From assembly GCF_020966635.1 (NCBI RefSeq), contig NZ_JAJKFQ010000005.1, forward strand, positions 1,018,481-1,082,480: 64,000 nt of DNA, in the 5' to 3' direction. Positions 37,360-46,300 of this stretch are shown one piece after another. Origin of the DNA: Stieleria sp. JC731. Lineage in GTDB: Bacteria > Planctomycetota > Planctomycetia > Pirellulales > Pirellulaceae. The notes below the pieces were generated by a model, which made no database searches, was not told where the DNA came from, and saw nothing but the letters and a program-made list of their open reading frames with translations. A program made the position numbers and the translations under genes. How positions within the stretch are numbered: the stretch's first letter is position 1; the number at the start of each line of letters is the position of its first letter.

Positions 37360-39357
37360 ATGCACATTCCCCAATTGCTTTCTCAGCGTTTCGCAGACGC
37401 CATCTCTCAATGCCCCTTCGCTGACAAAATTGATGACGTTCAGCGTTTTTCGGGGATGATTCGAATCGCGGGGAATCCCAAGTTTGGTGACTACCAAGCC
37501 AACTTTGCGATGCCGATCAGCAAGCTCGTCGGTGGATTGAATCCGCGTGACGTTGCGCAGCAAATTGTCGACTTGGTCAAGATTGATGACCTTTGCGATC
37601 CACCCGAGGTTGCCGGCCCAGGTTTTATCAACCTGAAGTTGCGCGATGACTATATCGCCGCGAAGATGACGTCGATGCTGGACGACCCACGATGCTTGGT
37701 CGATTCGGTCGAGGATCCTAAGAAGATCCTAATTGACTATTCGTCACCCAACGTTGCCAAGCCGATGCACGTCGGGCACATCCGAACCACGGTAATTGGT
37801 GACTGCCTTGCCAAGACGCTTTCGTTCATCGGGCATGAGGTCATCACGGACAATCACTTGGGTGACTGGGGCACACAGTTCGGGATGATCATCTATGGCT
37901 ACAAGCACTTCGGCGATCCCGATGTGGTTGCCGCCGATCCGGTGCCTGAACTTGCAAAGCTGTATCGGTTGGTCCATCAGCTGATGTCGTACCACAAGGC
38001 CGTCGATTCCCTCCCGCGACTGCGTGAGCAGATTGATGCGTTTGGTCAGCAGGTAGATGAAGCAAAATCCAAAGCCGCTTCGGCGGAAGGCAAGGAAGCG
38101 AAGAAACTGCGTAAGCTTGCCGATTCGTTGGGCAAGAAGATCTCGGCATGCAAGGAAAGTTTGACGAAAGCTGAGGCGACGATTCAAGAGATCGAGTCAG
38201 ACCCCGATGCGAAGAAACGCGCCGACCAGCATGCGCAAATCGCGACGGCAGTATTGGAAGAAACATCCAAGTTGCACGCCGGTGATGAAGAGAATAAGCG
38301 ACTTTGGGAGCAGTTCCTGCCGTACTGTAAGGACGAGATCAATCGTGTTTACAAGCGTTTGAATGTCAGCTTTGACCACACACTTGGTGAGTCGTTCTAT
38401 CACCCAATGTTGCGGGCCACGGTCGATGATTTGCAAGATCGAGGGTTGGCCAAGGAAAGTGACGGCGCGATCTGTGTCTTCTTGGATCAGTTCGACGCAC
38501 CGATGATCATTCAAAAACGCGACGGAGCGTTTTTGTATGCGACCACCGACTTGGCTACTTTGAAATACCGCGAGGAAGAATTCTCGCCAGATGAAATTTT
38601 GTATGTCGTTGATGCTCGACAAAGCGAACATTTCGACAAGCTCTTCGCGGTTGCCGATTTGACAAAGCTAACGACCGCAAAGTTGGTTCACGTTAGCTTT
38701 GGAACCGTGCTTGGCGAAGACGGTAAGCCGATCAAAACGCGAAGTGGTACTTTGATAGGACTTGAAAGCCTATTGGACGATGCTGTCGATGCGGCGCACC
38801 AAGTGGTGTGTGATCCTGATCGATTGGTGAGCCTGGACCCACCCATGGATGATGAGGAAAAACGCAAGGTCTCCGAAACGATTGGTATCGGAGCCATTAA
38901 GTATGCTGACCTATCACACCACAGAACTAGTGATTATCAGTTCAAGCTTTCAAAGATGGTTGCGTTGTCAGGAAATACTGCAACGTACGCCCAATATAAC
39001 TATGCCCGGACCCCAAGCATCCTTCAGCGAAATGGTGTAACGGAGCAGGATGTACACCAACGCGTGGCGAAATCAGGACTGCAGTTGACGCATCCTGCCG
39101 AGCGTGACTTGGCTCTGATGCTGTTGAGATTCGAGGAATCGTTGCGCAGCGTTTATGAAGATTACGCCCCCAATCATCTCGTTGACTATGTGTACGGACT
39201 TGCAGAGACGTTTGCAAAGTTCAATGTACAGTGCCATGTGTTAAGGGCTGAATCGGAAGAGATTCAAACAACACGGTTAGCGCTCGTGTTATTAACCGGA
39301 CGTGTTCTACAAACAGGTTTAGGTTTACTTGGTATTGATGTTGTCGAGAGAATGTAG
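37360..39357 (+). CDS. argS: Arginyl-tRNA synthetase with coiled-coil insertion
   Basis: The 665-residue protein has a Class I synthetase core: an N-terminal Add1-type domain, the HIGH motif as SSPNVAKPMHVGHIRTT, the LGDWGTQFGMI segment, and the KMSK-equivalent loop KPIKTRSGT, plus a C-terminal DALR anticodon-binding domain (NYARTPSILQRNG). It charges tRNA-Arg. An extra charged segment at about residues 215-290 (REQIDAFGQQVDEAKSKAAS, then KLRKLADSLGKKISACK) is rich in Lys, Ala and Glu and probably forms a coiled coil; it accounts for the length above the usual 550-590. Start ATG 37360 is well placed. Confidence 0.95.
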   Translation: MHIPQLLSQRFADAISQCPFADKIDDVQRFSGMIRIAGNPKFGDYQANFAMPISKLVGGLNPRDVAQQIVDLVKIDDLCDPPEVAGPGFINLKLRDDYIAAKMTSMLDDPRCLVDSVEDPKKILIDYSSPNVAKPMHVGHIRTTVIGDCLAKTLSFIGHEVITDNHLGDWGTQFGMIIYGYKHFGDPDVVAADPVPELAKLYRLVHQLMSYHKAVDSLPRLREQIDAFGQQVDEAKSKAASAEGKEAKKLRKLADSLGKKISACKESLTKAEATIQEIESDPDAKKRADQHAQIATAVLEETSKLHAGDEENKRLWEQFLPYCKDEINRVYKRLNVSFDHTLGESFYHPMLRATVDDLQDRGLAKESDGAICVFLDQFDAPMIIQKRDGAFLYATTDLATLKYREEEFSPDEILYVVDARQSEHFDKLFAVADLTKLTTAKLVHVSFGTVLGEDGKPIKTRSGTLIGLESLLDDAVDAAHQVVCDPDRLVSLDPPMDDEEKRKVSETIGIGAIKYADLSHHRTSDYQFKLSKMVALSGNTATYAQYNYARTPSILQRNGVTEQDVHQRVAKSGLQLTHPAERDLALMLLRFEESLRSVYEDYAPNHLVDYVYGLAETFAKFNVQCHVLRAESEEIQTTRLALVLLTGRVLQTGLGLLGIDVVERM

Positions 39358-39722
39358 ATAGCAATTCTCGTCCGCATTAAAAAAGTGTGTATAAGCATCG
39401 TGTTTTTCGGGGGGGCCCTTGACGATGCTGATTGACACTTGGTTTCAATGCTCTATTTTTAAAAGCGCGTTGAGATGCTTGACTGTCGCAAAGGGCGAGT
39501 CATGGATGGTCTTTGAGACCCAATCGCCTTATCAGACTCAACGATCCGGCTTTGATATATGTTGAAGGGGCAGCCGCAAGGATGACTTCTAGGCGGCGGT
39601 TTGGGGCTTGGTTTCGATTGTAAGTCGATCGACAAAAGCATCTTGTTATTGTTGAATCCTTTCAAATGTTTCTAGTACCTCCAATGGATGAGGGTATTTG
39701 AGAAACCAGTAGGTAAGAGAAG
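39358..39722. other. 365-bp spacer between argS and the small basic protein
   Basis: No gene is seen. An 8-bp inverted repeat AGCATCGT / ACGATGCT (39394-39401 and 39422-39429) after a stretch of A residues may be part of a terminator for argS, but there is no T-run downstream. The rest presumably carries the promoter of the next gene. Confidence 0.5.
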
Positions 39723-40085
39723 ATGGCCAAAAAAGGTAGCGGACCAAACAAGTCACTCGAGATTCGTAACTATCTCGCGAAAAAGCCTGACGCAAAGCCA
39801 CGTGAAGTTGTCGAGGCGATGAAGGCGAAAGGCATCGAAGTTTCTGCACAGTTCGTCAGCACTGTAAAATCGACGAGCAAGAAGTCTGGTGGGGTTCATC
39901 GTGGCCCAGGGCGTCCAGCCGGATCGACGAAGAAATCTGTCGCGCCAGCTCGTCGGCCTGCCGCAAGCACTTCAGGTGACAAGATCTCTATCGAATCGCT
40001 TATCCGACTCAAAGCAGTCGTTGAAGATCTCGGTATCGAGGAAACACGCGTTGCTCTGAACGCTCTTGAGCAACTGAGCAGCTAG
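39723..40085 (+). CDS. Small basic AT-hook-like, possibly DNA-binding protein
   Basis: The 120-residue protein is Lys/Arg/Ser/Ala-rich. The N-terminal half (KSLEIRNYLAKKPDAKPREV to VSAQFVSTVKS) looks like a small helix-turn-helix or winged fold. Residues 60-71 (RGPGRPAGSTKK) contain a GRP core flanked by basic residues, as in an AT-hook, followed by an Ala/Pro/Arg linker and a C-terminal helical segment (ESLIRLKAVVEDLGIEETRV). I infer a nucleoid-associated or transcription role; no family is certain. ATG at 39723 is preceded by AAGAGAAG, a possible Shine-Dalgarno. Confidence 0.78.
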   Translation: MAKKGSGPNKSLEIRNYLAKKPDAKPREVVEAMKAKGIEVSAQFVSTVKSTSKKSGGVHRGPGRPAGSTKKSVAPARRPAASTSGDKISIESLIRLKAVVEDLGIEETRVALNALEQLSS

Positions 40086-40458
40086 GACCCACTAGCTGGC
40101 AACCATGTGTTGCAGTTCGCGCGTCCATGGCGATTGAATGCGAAGTTGCTCCAGTGCAACATTTATTCTGTCCTGTGGTCGCATGATAAGTGCGTACGCG
40201 CAAAACATTGCTGCGAATCTCCCTATCGAACCTGTGTTACCGCTTGGTGCTTGAGGTTTGGACAGCTTGCCCAAAATGTTTGTCTGTTGGGCATCCTGCC
40301 TGTCTATTTGGTTCGGCAGTAAGACTTACGATTCCAGCGTCATTGCAATGGTCCGCAGGTATTGCGGGTCGACGGAGGTTGCGAGGCGCTGGCAAGGGGC
40401 AAGTGCTTCGATACAACTCGATTTTAGAATTAGCCGTATAACGCTAGCCACGATTACA

Positions 40459-40527
40459 GTGCGCTAACCGGGCCTAATGCCCGTCGGCTGATGGCTCGAG
40501 CTCGTGTTTTCATGTGGAACGAAGCAC
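40459..40527. repeat. Dispersed inverted-repeat element, truncated copy 3 (opposite orientation)
   Basis: Read on the minus strand this starts GTGCTTCGTTCCACATGAAA and continues through ATCAGCCGACGGGCATTAGG to CCCGGTTAGCGC, matching the first half of the copies at 23060 and 25059 and then stopping at the central hairpin. It seems to be a half element, left by deletion or mis-insertion. The right end GAACGAAGCAC (40517-40527) matches the terminal repeat of copy 2 exactly. Confidence 0.7.
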
Positions 40528-40551
40528 TCGTTGATTTTGGCAAATCGCTGA

Positions 40552-40621
40552 GCTTCTTTTTGGGGGCTTCTTTTTCTGGGCTTCTGTTTCTGAGCTCCCG
40601 TTTCTGGGCGGCTGTTTCTAA
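40552..40621. repeat. 14-bp tandem repeat, five copies
   Basis: Five head-to-tail 14-bp units: GCTTCTTTTTGGGG, GCTTCTTTTTCTGG, GCTTCTGTTTCTGA, GCTCCCGTTTCTGG and GCGGCTGTTTCTAA. The pyrimidine-rich core TTTCTGG is kept while the first bases drift. Because 14 is not a multiple of three it would not keep a reading frame. It lies 264 bp upstream of the kinase start. Confidence 0.8.
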
Positions 40622-40884
40622 TAGCCAATGGCAGGTCGCCGTCTGTTCGGTTTCGTTTCCTGCGTCAAAGACGATTCCGCAATTTCGACTTTTGGCAATG
40701 GCGTCCATCTGGGTGGGGTGATAGCCATCGTGCGGTTTTACAGGCAGTTCGTCGCATAATCAGTAAACCAGTCGTCTGATTTTGCTATCGGTGGCAATTG
40801 TGTAGAGACGACTTTTCGTTGGTTGGTGTAAACTGTTGGCAGCTAACACCCCCCACACGCGCTGCAAAAATCTGTTTGTAACCG

Positions 40885-42387
40885 ATGCAAATCCAGACTC
40901 CGGAAGACTTTGCCCGCCGAATTGTCGATTTAGGCCTCGCCGAACGTCGCCTTGTTGAAAGTGCCATGGGCGAGCTTGGGGGCACCGAATTTACGCTCGA
41001 CGCAGTTGTCAATCAAATGCAGCGTCGCGGTCTGGTCACTACCTTGCAGACCGAAAAGATCCTGCGTGGTGACCGTATCGGCTATTTCTATGGCGAATAC
41101 AAAGTCCTGTACCTGATCGGTGCTGGTACGTTCGCGCGAGTTTACCGAGCCAGTAAGGGCGACAAAGTCTTCGCGGTAAAGGTGCTTCGCAAGCGTTTCC
41201 GGGACGAGCCCAAGGAAATGGAGCAGTTCTTGCGCGAAGGGCAGATGGGGCTCAAGCTCCGACATCCAAACATCGTCAGCATTTATGAGGTCATTGCCGA
41301 TCCAAGAAACCCATTCTTGGTGATGGAATTTGTCGAAGGCCAAACGTTGCGCGAATTGGTTCGGTTGCGTGGCAGTTTGCCTTATGATCTTTCGCTCAAG
41401 TTGATGGCGGAGATCGCATCGGGACTGGCGCATGCGGCGAGCATGGGGATCTCGCACCGTGACTTGAAGCTCTCGAACGTTTTGATTTCTTCCGACGGAA
41501 AAGCGAAGCTGGTCGACTTTGGATTGGCCGCGCTTAGCGATCGAAAGAACCCTGATCAGATTGCCGATTGCCCGAACGCTCGAGCGATCGACTACGCGGC
41601 ACTGGAGCGTGGGACGAACGTTCGCAAAGACGACCCCCGAAGCGACATTTTCTTCGCCGGAAACATGCTTTATCACATGCTGGCCGGGACTCCCGCGTTG
41701 TCGGAAACCCGTGACCGCTTGGCTCGATTGAATGTGACACGTTTTCAGCAGATCAAGCCGATCAACGAACTGGTCGATGACTTGCCGGGTTTGGTCACGC
41801 AGCTTGTCGGTAAGATGATGGAGTTCAGTCCTGCGGATCGGATCCAAAGTGCGGCGGCACTGACCGCCGAAGTTCGTCGAGTGATCGATCAACTGGAAAA
41901 AGGCGTCACGACAGTTCGTGAAAAGTCTGACGACGGGACGGGGCAGCACTACGATGACGATGACTCGCCGACCAACGAAGGCGAAGGTTACGTTGTGATG
42001 TTGGTTGAGTCCAAAGCCAATTTGCAAAACGCGATTCGCGAGCGTCTAAAGGCACGTGGCTATCGTGTACTTATCATCCAAGATCCCAATCGTGCCCTCG
42101 CGAGATTTGAGGATAGCGATGAGATGGCAGCTGATTGTGTGATCTTCAGCGCCGCGGAAATGGGGACATTGGCGTTAGAGGCGTACAACAAATTCGCTTC
42201 CGACGAGCATACGGCCGAGATCCCTGCAATCTTGTTGGTCGACCGACGACAGGTGAAAATTATTGCCGAGGCGAAACGCGGGCCTCGTCGGCAACTGCTC
42301 GCCCTGCCGTTGAAAGTTCGTGAGTTGCGTGCCGGATTGATGAAGGTACTCGCAGGGACGCAGCGTCGTCCGCTGGGAACTTACTAA
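40885..42387 (+). CDS. Ser/Thr protein kinase with C-terminal degenerate receiver domain
   Basis: The 500-residue protein has an N-terminal helical region (1-65) typical of planctomycete kinases, then a kinase domain with Gly loop GAGTFARVY (79-87), ATP-binding Lys99, Glu117, catalytic loop HRDLKLSN (191-198) and DFG (211-213). The APE position is atypical (IDYAALERG). The C-terminal 125 residues (about 374-500) fold like a response-regulator receiver, but the acidic pocket is reduced to VESK and the phosphoacceptor position reads IFSAAEMG without Asp. No membrane span. It probably phosphorylates cytoplasmic proteins; the pseudo-receiver may bind partners. It is convergent with the ferredoxin gene. 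Confidence 0.9.
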   Translation: MQIQTPEDFARRIVDLGLAERRLVESAMGELGGTEFTLDAVVNQMQRRGLVTTLQTEKILRGDRIGYFYGEYKVLYLIGAGTFARVYRASKGDKVFAVKVLRKRFRDEPKEMEQFLREGQMGLKLRHPNIVSIYEVIADPRNPFLVMEFVEGQTLRELVRLRGSLPYDLSLKLMAEIASGLAHAASMGISHRDLKLSNVLISSDGKAKLVDFGLAALSDRKNPDQIADCPNARAIDYAALERGTNVRKDDPRSDIFFAGNMLYHMLAGTPALSETRDRLARLNVTRFQQIKPINELVDDLPGLVTQLVGKMMEFSPADRIQSAAALTAEVRRVIDQLEKGVTTVREKSDDGTGQHYDDDDSPTNEGEGYVVMLVESKANLQNAIRERLKARGYRVLIIQDPNRALARFEDSDEMAADCVIFSAAEMGTLALEAYNKFASDEHTAEIPAILLVDRRQVKIIAEAKRGPRRQLLALPLKVRELRAGLMKVLAGTQRRPLGTY

Positions 42388-42432
42388 TTTCCATCGGTCT
42401 GTACTGACGGCGCATCCTGCTGAGTTCCTGTT

Positions 42433-42494
42433 GTCGCCCTTGACTCCGTGAAGCCAGCGTTCACTCCCGCTGGTACTGTCTTGTCCAAGGCGAC
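42433..42494. terminator. Two-tier hairpin between convergent kinase and ferredoxin genes
   Basis: An outer stem GTCGCCCTTG (42433-42442) / CAAGGCGAC (42486-42494), with one bulged base, encloses an inner stem CCAGCG / CGCTGG (42454-42473). The placement between two convergent stops suggests a terminator, but no long T-run is present on either side. Confidence 0.4.
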
Positions 42495-42542
42495 TTTGTG
42501 AGAAATCAAAGCTGAAATCAACAGGTCGTTAAACTCTGCGAT

Positions 42543-42905
42543 CTACTTTGTTGTCCATTTCGGCTCTGGTTCGATCGTCTCCGCAACTGGGGAACCTTGG
42601 TCTTTCCGCCCGCTGCCTTCCAAGCGGCTGATGATTTCGACCGACATGTCGTCGTCGCAGGCGATTTGGCAACTGAGTCGAACGCCGGGTTCAGTCACCT
42701 CACGGACGCGTAAGGTTTCCTTCTCTGCCTCGGTCATCTTTTCTGGTTCGCCTTCGACAATTTTGACGCGACATGTGGTGCATCGAGAGACGCCACCGCA
42801 CGCGTGCAATTGGTCGGTTCCGCCTTCTTCAACCAGGGCTTTGACCAAGCGTTTCCCGGCAGGAACGTCAACTGTTTTGTCACCGTTAATTGTCAATTTC
42901 GGCAT
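42543..42905 (-). CDS. 2Fe-2S ferredoxin
   Basis: From ATG 42905 (MPKLTINGDKTVDV) the protein has 120 residues. The cluster ligands are C-x5-C-x2-C in ACGGVSRCTTC and a fourth Cys in LSCQIACDDD, the pattern of plant/adrenodoxin-type ferredoxins. It transfers electrons in the cytoplasm. The C-terminal 25 residues are a variable tail. The frame is open to 43154, but the added 83 residues are low-complexity, so the internal ATG is used. It is divergent from the SNF2-family gene. Confidence 0.9.
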   Translation of the reverse strand: MPKLTINGDKTVDVPAGKRLVKALVEEGGTDQLHACGGVSRCTTCRVKIVEGEPEKMTEAEKETLRVREVTEPGVRLSCQIACDDDMSVEIISRLEGSGRKDQGSPVAETIEPEPKWTTK

Positions 42906-43300
42906 TCTAAAATCCGTTGTGAATCGAGGCTTCCGCCGGGGCGGACTGTGAAGTTTGGATCGAACTAGAATCTGAGGCCACTTGGCATCGCATCCTGTCG
43001 CCGCATCGGTAGAATAGCGTGTTGGCCACCGTCCTTCACAGCGGACTGGCCCCGCACCCACGTTTGCATGTTCTTTCGTTACGCCTTGTTGGGGTTCGGG
43101 AACAAGTTGGGGCTCGGGAAAGTGATCGCTCAGAGAAGGACAACGGATCGACAATGACGAAACACCTAGAAGTTCACTGACAAGTGACGGTAGGGCGATC
43201 GATCGGATTTTGTTGTGATGGCAAAATCCGGAAGCAACCGTGTGCGATTGAGCGATTGCAGATTGCCTCAGAAGCTAGACGAACAGGAATTGATTGAAGC
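42906..43300. other. 395-bp divergent spacer upstream of the SNF2 gene
   Basis: No gene is supported. An imperfect 18-bp direct repeat (TTGGGGTTCGGGAACAAG at 43089-43106 and TTGGGGCTCGGGAAAGTG at 43107-43124) lies in it. It should carry promoters for both the ferredoxin and helicase genes. Confidence 0.5.
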
Positions 43301-46300
43301 ATGGATTTGATGACGGAGAACTTGCCTGCGGCGTTCGGATTGCTGTTGGGCGAAGCAGTCTCCAGGCTCGTGGACGATCATCACGAGTCATTGGACAAGC
43401 GGGCCGCGATGCTCAAAATTGAACAGCCGAAGTTCTCTCAGAATGACGGCGGGATTTCGTTTGAGTTTCGTTTGCGACCTGATCGAAGCCTTCCCTATGT
43501 CGTGCAGCTCGATATCGCCCCCGATTTGGACGACATGGACGAGTCGGACTCACCGATGGATTTGTCCCTTCGGGCCGATGTCAAATGCGAATGCCGTGAC
43601 TTCCTTCGCACCTTTGAAAAGGTTGGTGAAGGCCGTTGTAGCTGCACCCTTGCTGCCGCTTGGTGGTTGCACGAACAAATCGCACGGCGAAACAGTGAGG
43701 AAGTCTTGCTGTTTTTGAGTGACCTTAAAGCTGACAATGTCGCGGCAGGACGAGAAGTCATTACTCAAATCCTGAAACTGACCGACGAGGCTCAGGAAGA
43801 CGAAACGTCATCGGATTCCCGAGTGCAGTGGCGCGTGCAGATGTCTGGCAACCTGTTGTACGGACCGGTCGCCATCAATCCATTTGTTCAGAAGCTAAAG
43901 AAGAACGGGAAAGGTTGGTCACGCGGAAGACAAGCGACATCGTTTGACTTGATTCGACCACAGCCCGGATCTACATCACTGGATTGCCAAGTCGCCGCCT
44001 TGGTGTCGCAGGCCAGTGGTGATGTCAATCGTGAATACTACAACTTGTTTCAAGCGATCGATCTGCTTGTCGGACATTCCAACATCGCTTGGGACGACAC
44101 CAACGGAACGCCGTTGGAAATCATGCGAGGCGAATTAGGCATTTCGCTTCAACCGGTCGAAATCGACTCGTTAGAAGACGACGAGCGAACTGGAGAGATC
44201 GTTTCGGAAACGGAGTCGGACCCCAGCCGCAGAAAGACTCTTTATCGAGTCGGCTTTTCCGTTCCGGGAATTGATATTCAGATCGATCAGTGCGAGTTGG
44301 TTCTTGGCAATTTGCATCCGGCACAGCCCGTTGTCTTAATCGCCGAAACCAATGGCTCGCGATTGATTTTGGCACGGCTGCGTGACCGTCGGGCCACACG
44401 GCTGGTGTCGTATCTATTGCGTAGTGAGCTTTCAGAGATTCTGGTTGATGACGAAACCGCTTCGAAGCTTTCGCTTAAAGCCGGTGCACTCGGTCAATTG
44501 GTGCGCATTGACTTGCCAGGCCAGCTTGCCGGACCGATCGAAGACGTCTCCGCCGAATTGGTGATCGAACTGCGTCCGCGTGGTGGGGCGGGTATGTTCG
44601 TGCGTTTGGCAATGTTGGATCCACGATTGCACCACACGCTCACACCTGGTGAAGAGCCAGCAACCGTGCCGGCGTTTACCGATGACGGGCCGATCCGTTT
44701 GAAGCGAGACGTTGTCGATGAGCGTCGCCGAGCGGCGGACGTCATTAACCGATTCAGCTTGCAGGAACTTGCTCCCGAAGATGCCTATCACTGGGTCGTC
44801 CAAAGTGACGAACAGGCACTCGATTTACTTTCCAGGCTCTATGAAGCGGGCGACAACGCACCGCGAATGATTTGGCCAGAAGGCGAAACGATTCGCGTCC
44901 GCGGCGAGATCTCTCCATCGGCGCTTCGGGTTCAAATTGACGATTCGAAAGATTGGTTTGGCTTGTCTGGAACCGTGTCTGTTGCAGGACGCGACATCAA
45001 CCTAGCAGATCTATTGCGCGCCGTGACCCAGCGGCGAGCGTTGGTGCGAGTTGGTGATCGTGAGTTTGCGAAGATCAGCGAATCGTTCCGAAAGCGCTTG
45101 GAACAGCTCGGCGATACCTTGGTCGACGATCGCGGAAACTTGCGAGTTGCCGACGCGGCTGTTCCTGTCGTCCAGGATATTTTGGGAACCGATGTTCCGA
45201 TCGAAGCGGCAGCGCGATGGACACAGACGATCGAAAACCTCGAATCGCTGAAAAATTTCAATCCTGATAAGCCAGACTCGTTGGATGTCGATTACCGCGA
45301 CTACCAGCATGACGGCTACCGTTGGCTTGCAAGGTTGTCCCGATGGGGCGTTGGTGGCATTCTGGCCGACGATATGGGTCTTGGGAAAACGGTGCAAACG
45401 TTGGGCGTACTGGTCGATCGATCCACCGAGGGACCGGCGCTTGTCGTTGCACCAACCAGTGTGGGTGACAACTGGGTGAGGGAAACGCAGCGTTTCGCTC
45501 CCGAGCTGAATCCGCTGTTGTATCGCGAATCGAATCGCCAAGAATTGATTCAGGCAGCCGGACCGGGCGACGTTGTCGTTGTCAGTTACCAACTGGTTCA
45601 GCGCGACGCCAAGCGCTTTGGTTCTCGCGAGTGGAATACACTCGTGCTCGATGAAGCTCAGTTCATCAAGAACGCGCAAACGAAAACTTCGAGAGCGATT
45701 CGTGACTTAAACGCGAATTGGCGAATCGCTCTCTCGGGTACTCCACTGGAGAACCATTTGGGCGAGTTGTGGAGTTTGATGCGAACGATTAGTCCTGGCT
45801 TGCTGGGCTCATGGGACCGTTTCCGGAATCGTTTCGCCGATCCGATCGAACGTCATAAAGACCAAGAACGACGTGAGTCGTTGGCCAGTTTGGTGCGTCC
45901 ATTCATCCTTCGGCGAACCAAAGAAAACGTATTGAAGGAACTTCCGCCACGAACCGAAATCACTTTGCGTGCACAGCTTAGTGGTGAAGAACGTCAGCGG
46001 TACGACGATGCCAGGGTCGCAGCGTTGGCAGAACTGTCCGGTTCGGCAACGGAGAAGCCGGGCGAACATCGCATGCGTACTTTGGCGTGGCTGACAAAGC
46101 TCCGTCAACTCTCTTGTCACCCTCGATTGGTCGATCGACTTTGGGACAAAGGGTCAGCGAAACTGGACCTGTTGGCAACGTTGATTGATGAGCTTCGTGA
46201 CGGTGAGCACCGGGCGTTGATCTTCAGTCAATTTGTGAAGCACCTTTCGTTGGTTCGAGAGTTACTTGATCAGCGCGGGATCAAGTATCAGTACCTTGAT

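Larger units (their letters stand above)
40086..40884. other. 799-bp spacer with repeats upstream of the Ser/Thr kinase
   Basis: No gene is supported. It contains a half copy of the dispersed repeat (40459-40527) and a five-copy 14-bp tandem repeat (40552-40621), both annotated. The open frames over the tandem repeat are low-complexity translations of it. The last 100 bp or so, with a T-rich stretch near 40805-40835, should hold the kinase promoter. Confidence 0.6.

Noticed and set aside
40459..40621. A CRISPR array suggested by the clustered repeats
   Set aside because: The 14-bp units are directly adjacent with no unique spacers, and no cas gene is nearby.
40930..42027. A 365-codon minus-strand frame opposite the Ser/Thr kinase
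   Set aside because: The kinase motifs on the plus strand are unambiguous; the long antisense frame is a by-product of codon bias.
42906..43154. N-terminal extension of the ferredoxin frame up to 43154
   Set aside because: The 83 extra residues include a near-duplicate Pro/Glu/Gln stretch from an 18-bp DNA repeat and do not look like a ferredoxin; ATG 42905 begins the conserved domain.
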